Shown here piece by piece: positions 1-7,045 of a DNA stretch of 11,954 nucleotides (its first letter is position 1; each line of letters starts with the position of its first letter). Origin of the DNA: Larix sibirica (taxonomy: Eukaryota > Streptophyta > Pinopsida > Pinales > Pinaceae); the NCBI GenBank assembly GCA_004151065.3, contig NWUY0300001225.1, positions 1 to 11,954 of the forward strand, written 5' to 3'. The notes beneath the pieces are model-generated. The model did not search any database. It saw only the letters and a program-made list of their open reading frames with translations, and was not told where the DNA came from. A program made the translations under genes and the position numbers.

Positions 1-210
1 AACTCCTGAAGTCTATTTTGGCATATGAGGGGAAATTTATTCAATTAGGGATGATTTTCCTTGATTTTAGAGTCCCACATTGAAAGTTTGAGTTACAGAG
101 TGAATATGGGGAGTTTACTCTATTGTTCAGGGACAACATGCACCTCATTTTTAGCTAGTATGAGACATTAGCATCATCCTTTAGTGGTTTTAGGGATGCA
201 CACCTCATGG

Positions 211-283
211 ATGTGCCTTCAGCTAGTTACATATTCCTTCAGTCAATTACATGCTCCTTTTGTCAGTTTCATTTAGTTTCTAC
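211..283 (+). repeat. 20-bp tandem repeat in the LTR U3 region
   Basis: Three units of exactly 20 bp start at 211, 231 and 251, each with a core like TGCCTTCAGTCAGTT, and a partial fourth unit starts at 271. The same block recurs in the other LTRs (for example 1904-1980, 3593-3650, 4007-4055 and 5638-5690) with varying unit number and small indels. Short tandem units upstream of the TATA box are common as enhancer-like elements in plant LTRs. A regulatory role here is inference. Confidence 0.6.
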
Positions 284-453
284 TAGCATGTAGGGAGCTA
301 AGTCCACTTAGGGAAGTCTTGAGTCGGTTAAAATCATCTTGGAGAGTGTGCATGGCTAACTAAGGTTTTTTGGCTCTAGTTAAGCATAACTAGCATCTCA
401 TGCATTTAATTAGCAATTTGAATTGCCTCCATGACCTATTCAAATTTCCTTGC

Positions 454-463
454 TTATTTATAC
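454..463 (+). promoter_or_regulatory. LTR TATA-like box
   Basis: A TTATTTATAC motif lies about 195 bp before the LTR end. It recurs at the same place in LTR-B (2149-2160), LTR-C (3819-3830), LTR-D (4209-4220) and, altered, in LTR-E (5861-5880). A conserved block with AATGTAATACAACATTCTC follows 25-40 bp later and would contain the start of R. The position is right for an LTR polymerase II promoter. Activity cannot be judged. Confidence 0.45.
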
Positions 464-659
464 TTTCTACTTCATTCATTGAAGCGTAATGTAATACAAC
501 ATTCTCTCTTGCTATTGACCTCTCTCTTTTGTGTAATGATTAATTGTTAGCATATTTATTGCATGAATTTGTTAGATTGTTGATCTCTTTCACAATATTG
601 CTCTGTTCACAATATTGCTCTGTTGCTTAGTATCTATATCTATATGTTCAAATTCTACA

Positions 660-675
660 TAGTAGTAGAGATGAA
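660..675 (+). other. Degenerate primer-binding site of internal region 1
   Basis: Immediately after the CA end of LTR-A comes TAGTAGTAGAGATG. The copies at 2338 and 4398 are closer to the plant consensus TGGTATCAGAGC, which is complementary to the 3' end of initiator tRNA-Met. This copy is recognisable only by alignment to them. Confidence 0.4.
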
Positions 676-717
676 AACATTGGTATACTAGTTTTTACAG
701 GGGTCCAATCTTATTAA

Positions 718-849
718 AGGTTGAAGGAGGCCACAAAAGCTCTGCAACATATGCCCTACAAGGACATATTCAAATCCATCGGTAGGTTGAAAGAGGTCCT
801 AGAATATTTTCAATATATGGACTACGAGGACATATTCAAATACATTGAG
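718..849 (+). repeat. Two-unit 66-bp direct repeat inside internal region 1
   Basis: The units start at 718 and 784 (AGGTTGAA...GACATATTCAAAT...ATTG). The period is 66 bp, so the duplication keeps the reading frame (YKDIFKSI against YEDIFKYI). The same pair occurs in internal 2 (about 2399 and 2465) and internal 3 (about 4457 and 4522, the second unit shortened). The duplication therefore predates the spread of the array. Confidence 0.7.
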
Positions 850-968
850 CCTTACAAAAATCCTACCACAATGGGAGATGCACCAGTTCTGATGCACCAC
901 TCAGCCGAGGAAGACCCTTTTACAAGCCCAAGAGAAGAGGTGATCAAGTTTTTTTTAATATCCATTAC

Positions 969-1112
969 AGAACTTGTCCCAAAATAGGTTATCATTGTAG
1001 AATACCTCTAGAATGTCTCTTCATACTCAAGATATATGAGAGAACTTGTCCCAAATTAGGGTCTCATTGAAGAAGACCTCTAGAATGTCTCTTCATACTC
1101 CAGATCTACAAC
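969..1112 (+). repeat. Two-unit 72-bp direct repeat inside internal region 1
   Basis: The units start at 969 and 1041, each beginning AGAACTTGTCCCAAA and ending in CTCTTCATACTC. The period is 72 bp, or 24 codons. Internal 3 keeps 72 bp (4704 and 4776). Internal 2 has 74 bp (2649 and 2723), which shifts the frame there and creates the artificially long open frame 2495-3016. Confidence 0.7.
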
Positions 1113-1390
1113 TTTTGCTCCTATATTTCACCAAGATCTGCACAAAATATTCAAATGGTTTCATCCATTCGAAGCAAGGAGTGGTTAAGAACCATCATTC
1201 AAGCACTTCAAAGTGTTTGTATCTTGTGAATGGGCTCACATGCATTCCAAGAGAAGGAGGAGTTCACAAAATTTTGCAGGGATCTTCGCAAAGCCCTTCA
1301 TCGAGAAGCATTTCACCAAGTTATGATCATCCTTGAAATTGAATGATCCTTTTGAGCAGGCTCTTCAGCCTTCTCATTTACATTCTCTTA

Positions 1391-1402
1391 TGGAGGGGGG
1401 GA
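1391..1402 (+). other. Polypurine tract before LTR-B
   Basis: TGGAGGGGGGGA is the only strong purine run near the end of the internal region and lies a few bases before the proposed LTR start at 1409. Its counterparts are 3071-3088 (expanded) and 5126-5134 (reduced). This is the expected place for the plus-strand primer of an LTR retroelement. The gap of about six bases to the TG leaves the exact LTR start uncertain. Confidence 0.5.
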
Positions 1403-1408
1403 TTTCCA

Positions 1409-2337
1409 TGTGATTTTTCCCTCTTATAAGGTTTTAGAGAATCTTTTGTACATGGGTGCCTAACATGGCTGCAAATTATCGGAACCCGTTTTTCTTTCAT
1501 TTATATCACCCAATTCATCTTATGGGAGGGTTTAAAGTAGAATAACCCTCTCCTTAGATTCTTTCTTCTATCTAGTGACTTAGAATATGATTTCATGATT
1601 CTAGTGGGCTAACTCTCATTCAATTTGACCACTTGAGTCACCCTAGAGCTTAATTCTAAACTCTAAGGGTTATAAACAACCTAATCTACCTTTTTTAGAA
1701 CTCCTAAAGTTTATTTTGGCATATAAGCACAAATTATTTCAATTAGGGATTATTTTCTTTGATTGGGTCCCAGATTGAAAGTTTGAGTTATATAGTGGAT
1801 ATGGGGAGTTTACTCCACTATTCATGGATTCCATGCACCTCTTTTTAGCTATTATGATACATTATCGCCCTCCTTGAGTTTTTCTAGAATGTGCACCTCA
1901 TGCATGTGCCTTCAGTCAGTTGCATGTGCCTTTAGTTAATGCGGCGTGTGCCTTTTATCAGTTGCAGTCAGTTGCTACTAGCATGTAGGGAACTAAGTCT
2001 ACTTAGGTAAGTCATGAGTTAGTTAAAATAATATTGGAGAGTGTGCATGGTTAACTAAGGGCCTTTAGCTCTAGTTAATCCTAACTAGCATCTCATGCAT
2101 TGCATGAGAAATTTGAATTGTCTCCATGACCTATTCAAATTTCCTTTCCTATTTATACTTTATACTTCATCCATTGGATCTTAATGAAATACAACATTCT
2201 CTCTTATTATTGACTTTTCTCTTTTGTGTAATGATTAATGTTTAGCACATTTATTGCATGAATTTGTTAGATTGTTGATATATTTCACAATATTGCTATG
2301 TTGCTTAGTATCTAGATCTATATGATCAAATTATACA
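1409..2337 (+). mobile_element. LTR-B, complete long terminal repeat (about 929 bp)
   Basis: It begins TGTGA just after the polypurine tract and ends TATACA just before the primer site, giving TGT/ACA termini. In order it holds the conserved start TTTTTCCCTCTTATAAG, the block matching base 1 of the window (1699), the 20-bp U3 units (1904-1980), the CTCATGCA-T-TGCATGAG palindrome (2092-2108), a TATA-like box (2149-2160) and a T-rich R-U5 region. It acts as the 3' LTR of internal 1 and the 5' LTR of internal 2, so one LTR is shared by two units. Differences from LTR-A and LTR-E look like roughly one base in ten by eye. Confidence 0.7.
2092..2108 (+). promoter_or_regulatory. CATGCA (RY-type) palindrome upstream of the LTR TATA box
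   Basis: CTCATGCA and its exact reverse complement TGCATGAG are separated by a single T. Copies lie at 3761-3777 (last base of the arm changed), 4154-4168 (arms shortened) and 5805-5821 (perfect). Only LTR-A (397-413) has lost the right arm. The motif sits about 40 bp upstream of the TATA-like box. CATGCA is the core of the RY element bound by plant B3-domain regulators of the ABI3/FUS3/LEC2 group. That these copies are bound is inference. Confidence 0.45.
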
Positions 2338-2352
2338 TGCTATTAGAGCTGA
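2338..2352 (+). other. Primer-binding site of internal region 2
   Basis: TGCTATTAGAGCTG follows the LTR-B end directly. It differs from the initiator-tRNA-Met-complementary consensus TGGTATCAGAGC at two positions. Its location right after a CA dinucleotide in each unit supports both the LTR end and the plus orientation. Confidence 0.6.
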
Positions 2353-3070
2353 ACAAGTTGGTATACTAGTTTTTATAGCGATCCAATCTTATTGAACTTT
2401 GAAGGAGGTCCGAGAAGCTTCACAACATATGCTCTATGATGAAATATTCAAATCCATTGATAGGTTGAAAGAGGTCCCAGAATCTTCGTAACATATGGCC
2501 TATGGGAACATATTCAAATCCGTTGAGCCTCTCACAAATCCTACCACAATGGGATATGCATTGGTTCTGATCCACTACTCAGGTGAGAAAGACCGTTTTA
2601 CATGCCTAGAAGAAGAGGCAATCAACATTTTTTTAATATTTATTGGAAAACTTGTCCTAAACAAAGTTTTGATTGAAGAAGACCTCCATAATCTCTTTTC
2701 ATACTCAGGATCTACGACATTTAACTTGTCCCAAATTAGGTTATCATTGAAGAAGACCTTTAGAATGTCTCTTCATACTCCTCATCTACAACTTTTGCTC
2801 CTACAATTCACCAAGTTCCGCACAAAATATTCAAAGGGTTTCCTCCATTCTAAGCAAGGATTGGTCAAGAACCATCATTCAAGCACTTCAAAGTGTTTAT
2901 ATCTTGTGAATGGGATCACATGCATTCCAAGAGAAGGAGGAGTTCAAAAAAGTTTGCAAGTATCTTCACAAAGCCCTTCATTGAGAAGCAGTTCACCAAG
3001 TTACGAATTCCCTTGAAATTGAAGGCTCCTTCTAAGAAGGATCTTTAGCATTCTCATTTACTTTCTCTTA

Positions 3071-3088
3071 TGGAGGGGGGGTGGGGGT
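3071..3088 (+). other. Polypurine tract before LTR-C (expanded G run)
   Basis: TGGAGGGGGGGTGGGGG is a longer, once-interrupted version of the purine run at 1391. The extra T plus G run looks like a slippage product. Confidence 0.5.
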
Positions 3089-3093
3089 TTCCA

Positions 3094-3872
3094 TGTGGTT
3101 TTTCCCTCTTACAAGTTTTTAGAGAATATTTTGTACATGGGTACCTAACATGGCTGCAAATTGCTAGAACCCATTTTTCTTGCATTTATTTCATCTTGTT
3201 CAGCTTATGGGAGGGTGTTAGAGGAGAATAACCCTCTCCTTAACTTCATTCTCCTACCTAGTGACGTAGATTATGATTTCATGATTCTACTAGGCCAATT
3301 CTCATTCAATTTGACCACATGAGTAACCGTATATCTTACTTCTAAAATCTAAGTGTTCTAAACTACCTTATCTTCCTTTTCTAGAACTCTCAAAGTCTAT
3401 TTTAGCATATGAGGGAAAATTCCTTCAATTAGAGCATATTTTCTTTTATTTTAGGGTCCCATATTGCATGTTTGAGTTATGCAGTGAATATAGGGAGTTT
3501 ATTCCATTGTTCAGGGACTCCATGCACCTCCTTTTTAGTTCTTATGAGACATTAACACCCTTCTTGAGTGCTTTTATGGATGTGCACCTCATTCATGTGC
3601 CTTCAGGAAATTGCATATGCCTTTTGTCAGTTGCAGTCAGTTGCTACTAGCATGTAGGGAACTAAGCCCACTTAGGGAATTCATGAGTTAGTTAAAATAA
3701 TCTTGGAGAATGTGCATGGCTAAGTAAGGGTCTCTGGCTCTTGTTAATCCTAATTACCATCTCATGCATTGCATGACCTATTCGAATTGCCTCCATGACC
3801 TGTTCAAAATTCCTTGCCTATTTATACTTTCTACTTCATTCATTGAAGCTTAATGTAATACAACATTCTCTC
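3094..3872 (+). mobile_element. LTR-C, 5' part of a long terminal repeat ending at an assembly N
   Basis: It matches LTR-B from its TGTGG start through the U3 units, palindrome (3761-3777), TATA-like box (3819-3830) and AATGTAATACAACATTCTC. It breaks off at 3873, about 150 bp before the expected LTR end. What follows is LTR sequence again, but from about 400 bp earlier in the LTR. Confidence 0.68.
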
Positions 3873-3873
3873 N
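3873..3873. other. Ambiguous base at a repeat junction (possible collapsed assembly)
   Basis: The only N in the window lies exactly where LTR position about 779 jumps back to about 381. The bases after it (TTATAGTTG) fit both the continuing LTR and the earlier segment, so the join sits in microhomology. Either a real duplication of about 400 bp or an assembly join that dropped about 1.3 kb of a further unit would explain it. Confidence 0.85.
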
Positions 3874-4397
3874 TTATAGTTGTGGAGTCAATTTGGGGAG
3901 TTTACTCCAGTGTTAATGGACTTCATGCACCTCTTTTTTAGCTATTATGAGACAATAGCACCATCCTTAACTATTTTTAGGGATGCGCACCTCATGCATG
4001 TGCCTTCACTCAGTTGCATGTGCCTCCTCTCAGTTGCAATTAGTTTCTCCTAGCATGTAGGGAGCTAGTCCACTTAAGGTAGTCATGGATTAGTTAATGC
4101 ATCTTAGAGAGTGAGCATGGCTATTATGGCTCTAGTTAAGACTAACTAGAATGTCATGCATTGCATGAACAATTCAAATTTCCTCCATGAACTATTTGAA
4201 TTGCTTGCCTATTTATACTTTTAACTTCATTCATTGAAGGTTAATGTAATACAACATTCTCTCTTGTTATTGACTTCTCTATTTTGTGTAATGATTAATT
4301 TTGAGCACATTTATTTTATGAATTTGTTAGATTGTTGATCTCTTTCACAATATTTCTTTGTTTCTTAGTTTTTAGATCTATATGCTCAAATTATACA
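3874..4397 (+). mobile_element. LTR-D, 3' part of a long terminal repeat
   Basis: It starts inside the LTR, at the segment equivalent to about 1789 in LTR-B, and runs to the TATACA end at 4397. It carries its own U3 units, palindrome (4154-4168, outermost base pairs lost) and TATA-like box (4209-4220). Together with LTR-C it forms a composite of 1304 bp, about 400 bp longer than the other LTRs, containing two promoters. Confidence 0.68.
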
Positions 4398-4411
4398 TGG
4401 CATTAGAGTTG
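4398..4411 (+). other. Primer-binding site of internal region 3
   Basis: TGGCATTAGAGTTG follows the CA end of LTR-D with no gap. It keeps the TGG start and AGAG core of the initiator tRNA-Met site and is one of the two better-preserved primer sites in the array. Confidence 0.6.
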
Positions 4412-5125
4412 AACAAGTTGGTATACTAGTTTTTACAAGGATCCAATCTTATGGAAGGTTGAAGGATTCCCCTAAGATCTTTGCAGCATATGCCCTATGA
4501 GGACATATTCAAATCCATTGACATGTTGAAAGAGGCCCTAATATCATATGGCCTATGAGGACATATTCAAATATGTTGAGCCTTGCACAAATCCTATATT
4601 CACAATGGGAGATGCACTAGTTCTGATCCACCACTTAGCTGAGGATGATCTTTTTACAGGCCCAAAAGAAGAGGTGATCAACCATTTTTTAATATCCATT
4701 GGAGAAATTTTCCAAAACCAGATTCTCACTGAAGAATACCTCTATATTGTCTCCTCATACTTAGGATCTATGAGAGAACTTGTCCCAAATTAGGTTCTCA
4801 TTGAAGAATACATCCAAAATGTCTCTTCATACTCTGGATCGAAAAATTTTGATCCTACAATTCACTAAGTTCCACACAAACGCTTCAAGTGGTTTCCTCC
4901 ATTCTAAGTAAGGAGTGGTCAAGAATTATCAATCAATCCCTTCAAAGTGTTTGGTTCTTGTGAATGGGCTCACATGCATTCCAAGAGAAGGAGGAGTTCA
5001 AAAAAGTTTGCAAGGACCTTCACAAAGCTCATCATCAAGAAGCAGTTCACCAAGTTACGAATTTCCATGAAATTGAAGGCTCCTTCTGAGCAGGATCTTT
5101 AGCCTTATGATTTACATTCTATTTT

Positions 5126-5134
5126 ATGGGAGGG
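5126..5134 (+). other. Reduced polypurine tract before LTR-E
   Basis: ATGGGAGGG stands where the other units have seven or more Gs. The following TTCCATGTGAA matches the other LTR starts. Confidence 0.4.
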
Positions 5135-5139
5135 TTCCA

Positions 5140-6050
5140 TGTGAATTTTCCCTCTTACTCAATTTTAGAGAATCTTTTGTATATGGGTACCTAACATGGT
5201 TGCAAATTGTTGGGACCCATTTTTGTGTTTATTTCACCTAGTGCGGATTATGGGAGGGTGTTAGAGCAGGATAACCCTCTCCTTAGCTTCATTCTCCTAC
5301 CTAGTGACCTAGACTATGGTTTCATGAATCTAGTGGCCCAAATCTCATTCAATTTGACCACCCGAGTCACCCTAAATATTACCTCTAAACTCTAAGGGTC
5401 CTAAACTACCTTATTTTCATTTTTTAGAAAACCTAAAGTCTATTTTGGCATATGAGGGGGAATTCCTTCAATTATTCCTTAAGTTTCCTTTATTTTAGTG
5501 TCCCACATTGCAAGTTTGAGTTATGGATTGAATCTGGGGAGTTTACTCCACTGTTCAGGGATTCCATGCACCTATGTTTCAGCTATTATGCGACAATAGC
5601 GCCCTCCTTGAGTGTTTTTAGGGATGTGCACCTCATGAATGTGCCTGCAGTTAGTTGCATGTGCCTTCTATAAGTTGTATTCAGTTGCTCCTATCATGTA
5701 GGAAGCTAAGTCCATTTAGCAAAGTCATGAGTTAGTTAAACTTACCATGGAGGGTGTGCATGGCTAACTAAGGGTCTCTAGATCTAGTTAATCCTAATTA
5801 GCATCTCATGCATTGCATGAGCAATTCGAATTTCCTCCATGACCTATTCGAATTGCCTTGCTTACTTATATTTTATACTTCATTCAATGAAGCTTAATGT
5901 AATACAACATTCTCTCTTATTGTTGAATTCTCTATTTTGTGTTAAGATTAATGTTTAACATATTTATTGCATGAATTTGTTAGATTTATAATCTCTTTCA
6001 CAATATTGCTATGTTTCTCAGTATCTAGATCTACATGACCAATTTCTACA
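5140..6050 (+). mobile_element. LTR-E, terminal LTR of the array (about 911 bp)
   Basis: It runs from TGTGAA to TTTCTACA and matches LTR-B along its whole length, with the perfect CATGCA palindrome at 5805-5821 and an altered TATA-like region (5861-5880). After the final CA the sequence (GTTCCCACC...) no longer matches any other unit and no primer site follows. That marks the true 3' end of the inserted array and independently fixes the LTR end. If intact, 6051-6055 would be the target-site duplication, but its partner lies outside the window. Confidence 0.72.
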
Positions 6051-6051
6051 G

Positions 6052-6142
6052 TTCCCACCTTGCATGATAGGGCCGAAAACCAAGAAAAACATTTAATAGT
6101 TCGAGCGCCCACTTCACATGATATGGCCATCGAAGAACCAAC
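6052..6142 (+). repeat. Imperfect direct repeat, about 35 bp twice
   Basis: TTCCCACCTTGCATGATAGG, continuing GCCGAAAACCAAG (6052-6085), resembles GCCCACTTCACATGATATGG, continuing CCATCGAAGAACCAAC (6107-6142). The units are 55 bp apart. On the minus strand they read as SCKVGTVE and SCEVGART, but there is no other sign of a gene. Confidence 0.4.
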
Positions 6143-6484
6143 AACCATAAGAAGTGAAACCAATATGCAGAAAGTTTGAACCAAGATGGGGCCAACCTCA
6201 ACCCTAGCACCAGGCATATATCAATGATGAATCACCCCATCACATAATAAATGAACCCATACAACACATAAAATAAACCACATGGGCACAACTAGCAGAG
6301 AGGGGGCGTACCACCACCAGGGTGGGAAAACGCCCACACATCGGGCCCAAAGAGAAATGAACTAAGCTCGGAAGCGATGGTGAGAGAAGGATCAGAGTGC
6401 ACGAATGATGAGGTAAATTAAAGCACATTAAAGTGTTATTCATTACAATACATGGCATGCCCAGCTGGCCACTTTCGGGCCTCT

Positions 6485-6560
6485 CACGTGCCTACTACAT
6501 GGCCTAGCCAGGTGGACGGAAGGAGGGCACGTTGCAATTGGTGTCCCTCCCCTATATATT
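6485..6560 (+). promoter_or_regulatory. Possible promoter: G-box followed by TATA motif
   Basis: CACGTG at 6485-6490 is the plant G-box core bound by bZIP/bHLH factors, and CTATATATTTTAA at 6552-6564 is a good TATA box about 63 bp later. No open frame follows on the plus strand before the hairpin, so a transcript would run into the hairpin at 6655. Both motifs are short and could occur by chance. Confidence 0.2.
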
Positions 6561-6654
6561 TTAATGAAATAGGGTAGTTTTGTAGTCTAAAATGAGCCTC
6601 CTAAGGGAAACAATAAAATAAGAGTTAAAATAATAAAATAAGACTTCTGAATTT

Positions 6655-7045
6655 TGGAGAGGAAAAATATAAACTAGGCTTTTCTTATTGTATTTTTGAC
6701 GTATTTGCTTAGTGGTTTACCAAAATTTAAACTTTGGGATCTTTTTGGATGAAGAATTTAATTTTGTATACAACACATACCCACATGGCATACTTTTGAG
6801 GCACCCACGACATGAATAATGAAAAATTCAATAAAAAACATATTTTAATACATAAAATATGTTTTTAAATTGAATTTTTCATTTTCCATGTTGTGTGTGC
6901 CTTAAAAGTATGTAGTGTGGATATGCTTTGGATGCGGATTTGAATTTTGCATCCAACGAGTGCCCAAACTTGAAATTTGGGTAAACAAATAAAGATATAT
7001 GTTGAAAATACAATAAGAAAAAGTAGTTTTTCATTTTCCCTTCAA
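6655..7045. mobile_element. Long imperfect hairpin, MITE or foldback-like element (about 390 bp)
   Basis: The left arm (about 6657-6847) is matched by the reverse complement of the right arm (about 6852-7042) around a four-base loop ATAC. Well-matched blocks include AATAAAAAACATATTTTA against TAAAATATGTTTTTAAATT at the centre, CATACTTTTGAGGCAC against GTGCCTTAAAAGTATG, and TTTTCTTATTGTATTTT against AAAATACAATAAGAAAAA near the ends. The arms look about 70-80 percent identical by eye, with small indels. The outer limits are fuzzy, and I could not find a clear target-site duplication, so the superfamily is open. It codes for nothing: the open frame 6879-7085 is a chance frame. It abuts the decayed protease of the next element. 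Confidence 0.7.

Larger units (their letters stand above)
1..659 (+). mobile_element. LTR-A, 3' part of a long terminal repeat (first of the tandem array)
   Basis: This is the rear two thirds of an LTR whose front lies outside the window. Base 1 matches base 1699 of LTR-B, and similarity runs without large gaps to the CA at 658-659, which is the point where LTR-E loses homology at 6050. Inside are three and a half 20-bp tandem units (211-283), a TATA-like box (about 454-463) and, just behind it, the likely transcription start and polyadenylation region with AATGTAATA (near 490). Only the left half of the CATGCA palindrome seen in the other copies survives here (397-413). It has no coding capacity. 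The assignment rests on copy-to-copy comparison by eye and on the primer-site-like sequence that follows. Confidence 0.72.
660..1408 (+). mobile_element. Internal region 1 of a non-autonomous LTR element, with decayed coding sequence
   Basis: About 750 bp separate LTR-A from LTR-B. No reverse transcriptase, integrase, RNase H or zinc-knuckle motif can be seen, so the element could not move unaided. A reading frame opens at 721 and runs to 987 (88 codons, with segments such as YEDIFKYIEP and EEDPFTSPREEVI). Beyond that TAG it continues recognisably across further stops to about 1125. Two in-frame duplications are visible: 66 bp (22 codons) starting at 718 and 784, and 72 bp (24 codons, ELVPK/ELVPN...NVSSYS) starting at 969 and 1041. 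The downstream half (1046-1336) is open in a second frame and looks protein-like in a third (EKEEFTKFCRDLRKALHREA), so the original frame there is unclear. It could be a remnant gag or a captured host gene fragment. I do not recognise the family. Confidence 0.62.
2338..3093 (+). mobile_element. Internal region 2 of the non-autonomous LTR element
   Basis: It is homologous to internal 1 throughout, with roughly ten percent difference by eye in the last 200 bp. The longest open stretch, 2495-3016 (173 codons), is partly artificial. It follows the presumed original frame through MAYGNIFKSVEP and EEDLHNLFSYSG, then a two-base insertion between the 24-codon repeats moves it into the second frame (LSQIRLSLKKT...REGGVQKSL). 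The CAG/CAA codon that is a stop in internal 1 is intact as AAA in NKVLIEEDL here. There is no retroviral enzyme domain. Function unknown, with the same two hypotheses as internal 1. Confidence 0.62.
4398..5139 (+). mobile_element. Internal region 3 of the non-autonomous LTR element
   Basis: It is homologous to internals 1 and 2. The presumed original frame is open from 4548 to 4793 (81 codons: MAYEDIFKYVEP, GDALVLIHHLAEDD, PKEEVINHFLISIGE, then both 24-codon repeats). It keeps a glutamine codon (FQNQILTEEYL) where internal 1 has TAG, which supports decay by C-to-T change and makes this the most informative copy for the frame. The second 22-codon unit is slightly shortened. Past 4793 it contains further stops and then the segment equivalent to EKEEFTKF, here around 4985-5035. 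No enzyme domain is visible. Confidence 0.62.
6051..6654. other. Unassigned single-copy stretch between the LTR array and the hairpin
   Basis: This is more GC-rich than its surroundings and unlike the rest of the window. I find no convincing gene. The open frames on the minus strand (5948-6217 and 6240-6458) have no recognisable protein features, and one runs into LTR-E. It holds an imperfect direct repeat (6052-6142), a CACGTG motif (6485-6490), a TATATATT motif (6553-6560) and two AATAAAATAAGA units 20 bp apart (6611 and 6631). It may be the original insertion target or part of an unknown element. Confidence 0.4.

Noticed and set aside
1046-1336. 96-codon open frame as a gene
   Set aside because: It starts in the second 24-codon repeat in a shifted frame. 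The first 24-codon unit in internals 1 and 3 reads in the other frame. It is listed only as part of internal region 1.
2495-3016. 173-codon open frame as an intact gene
   Set aside because: It joins two different frames through a two-base insertion specific to this copy. The other two internal regions do not keep it open, and it lies wholly between two LTRs.
3468-3650. Open frames inside LTRs (also 5207-5395 and 5452-5673)
   Set aside because: They fall in LTR sequence, are short, and are not conserved between LTR copies.
1-6050. Array as a CRISPR locus or simple satellite
   Set aside because: The period is about 1.7 kb with LTR, primer-site and polypurine signatures. There are no short regular repeats with unique spacers.
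5948-6458. Two minus-strand open frames with hydrophobic stretches as small membrane proteins
   Set aside because: One overlaps the end of LTR-E. Neither has a credible domain or a conserved copy, and hydrophobic runs are common in chance frames of this composition.
6553-6654. A gene starting after the TATA motif at 6553
   Set aside because: No open frame or splice-supported exon follows on the plus strand before the hairpin.
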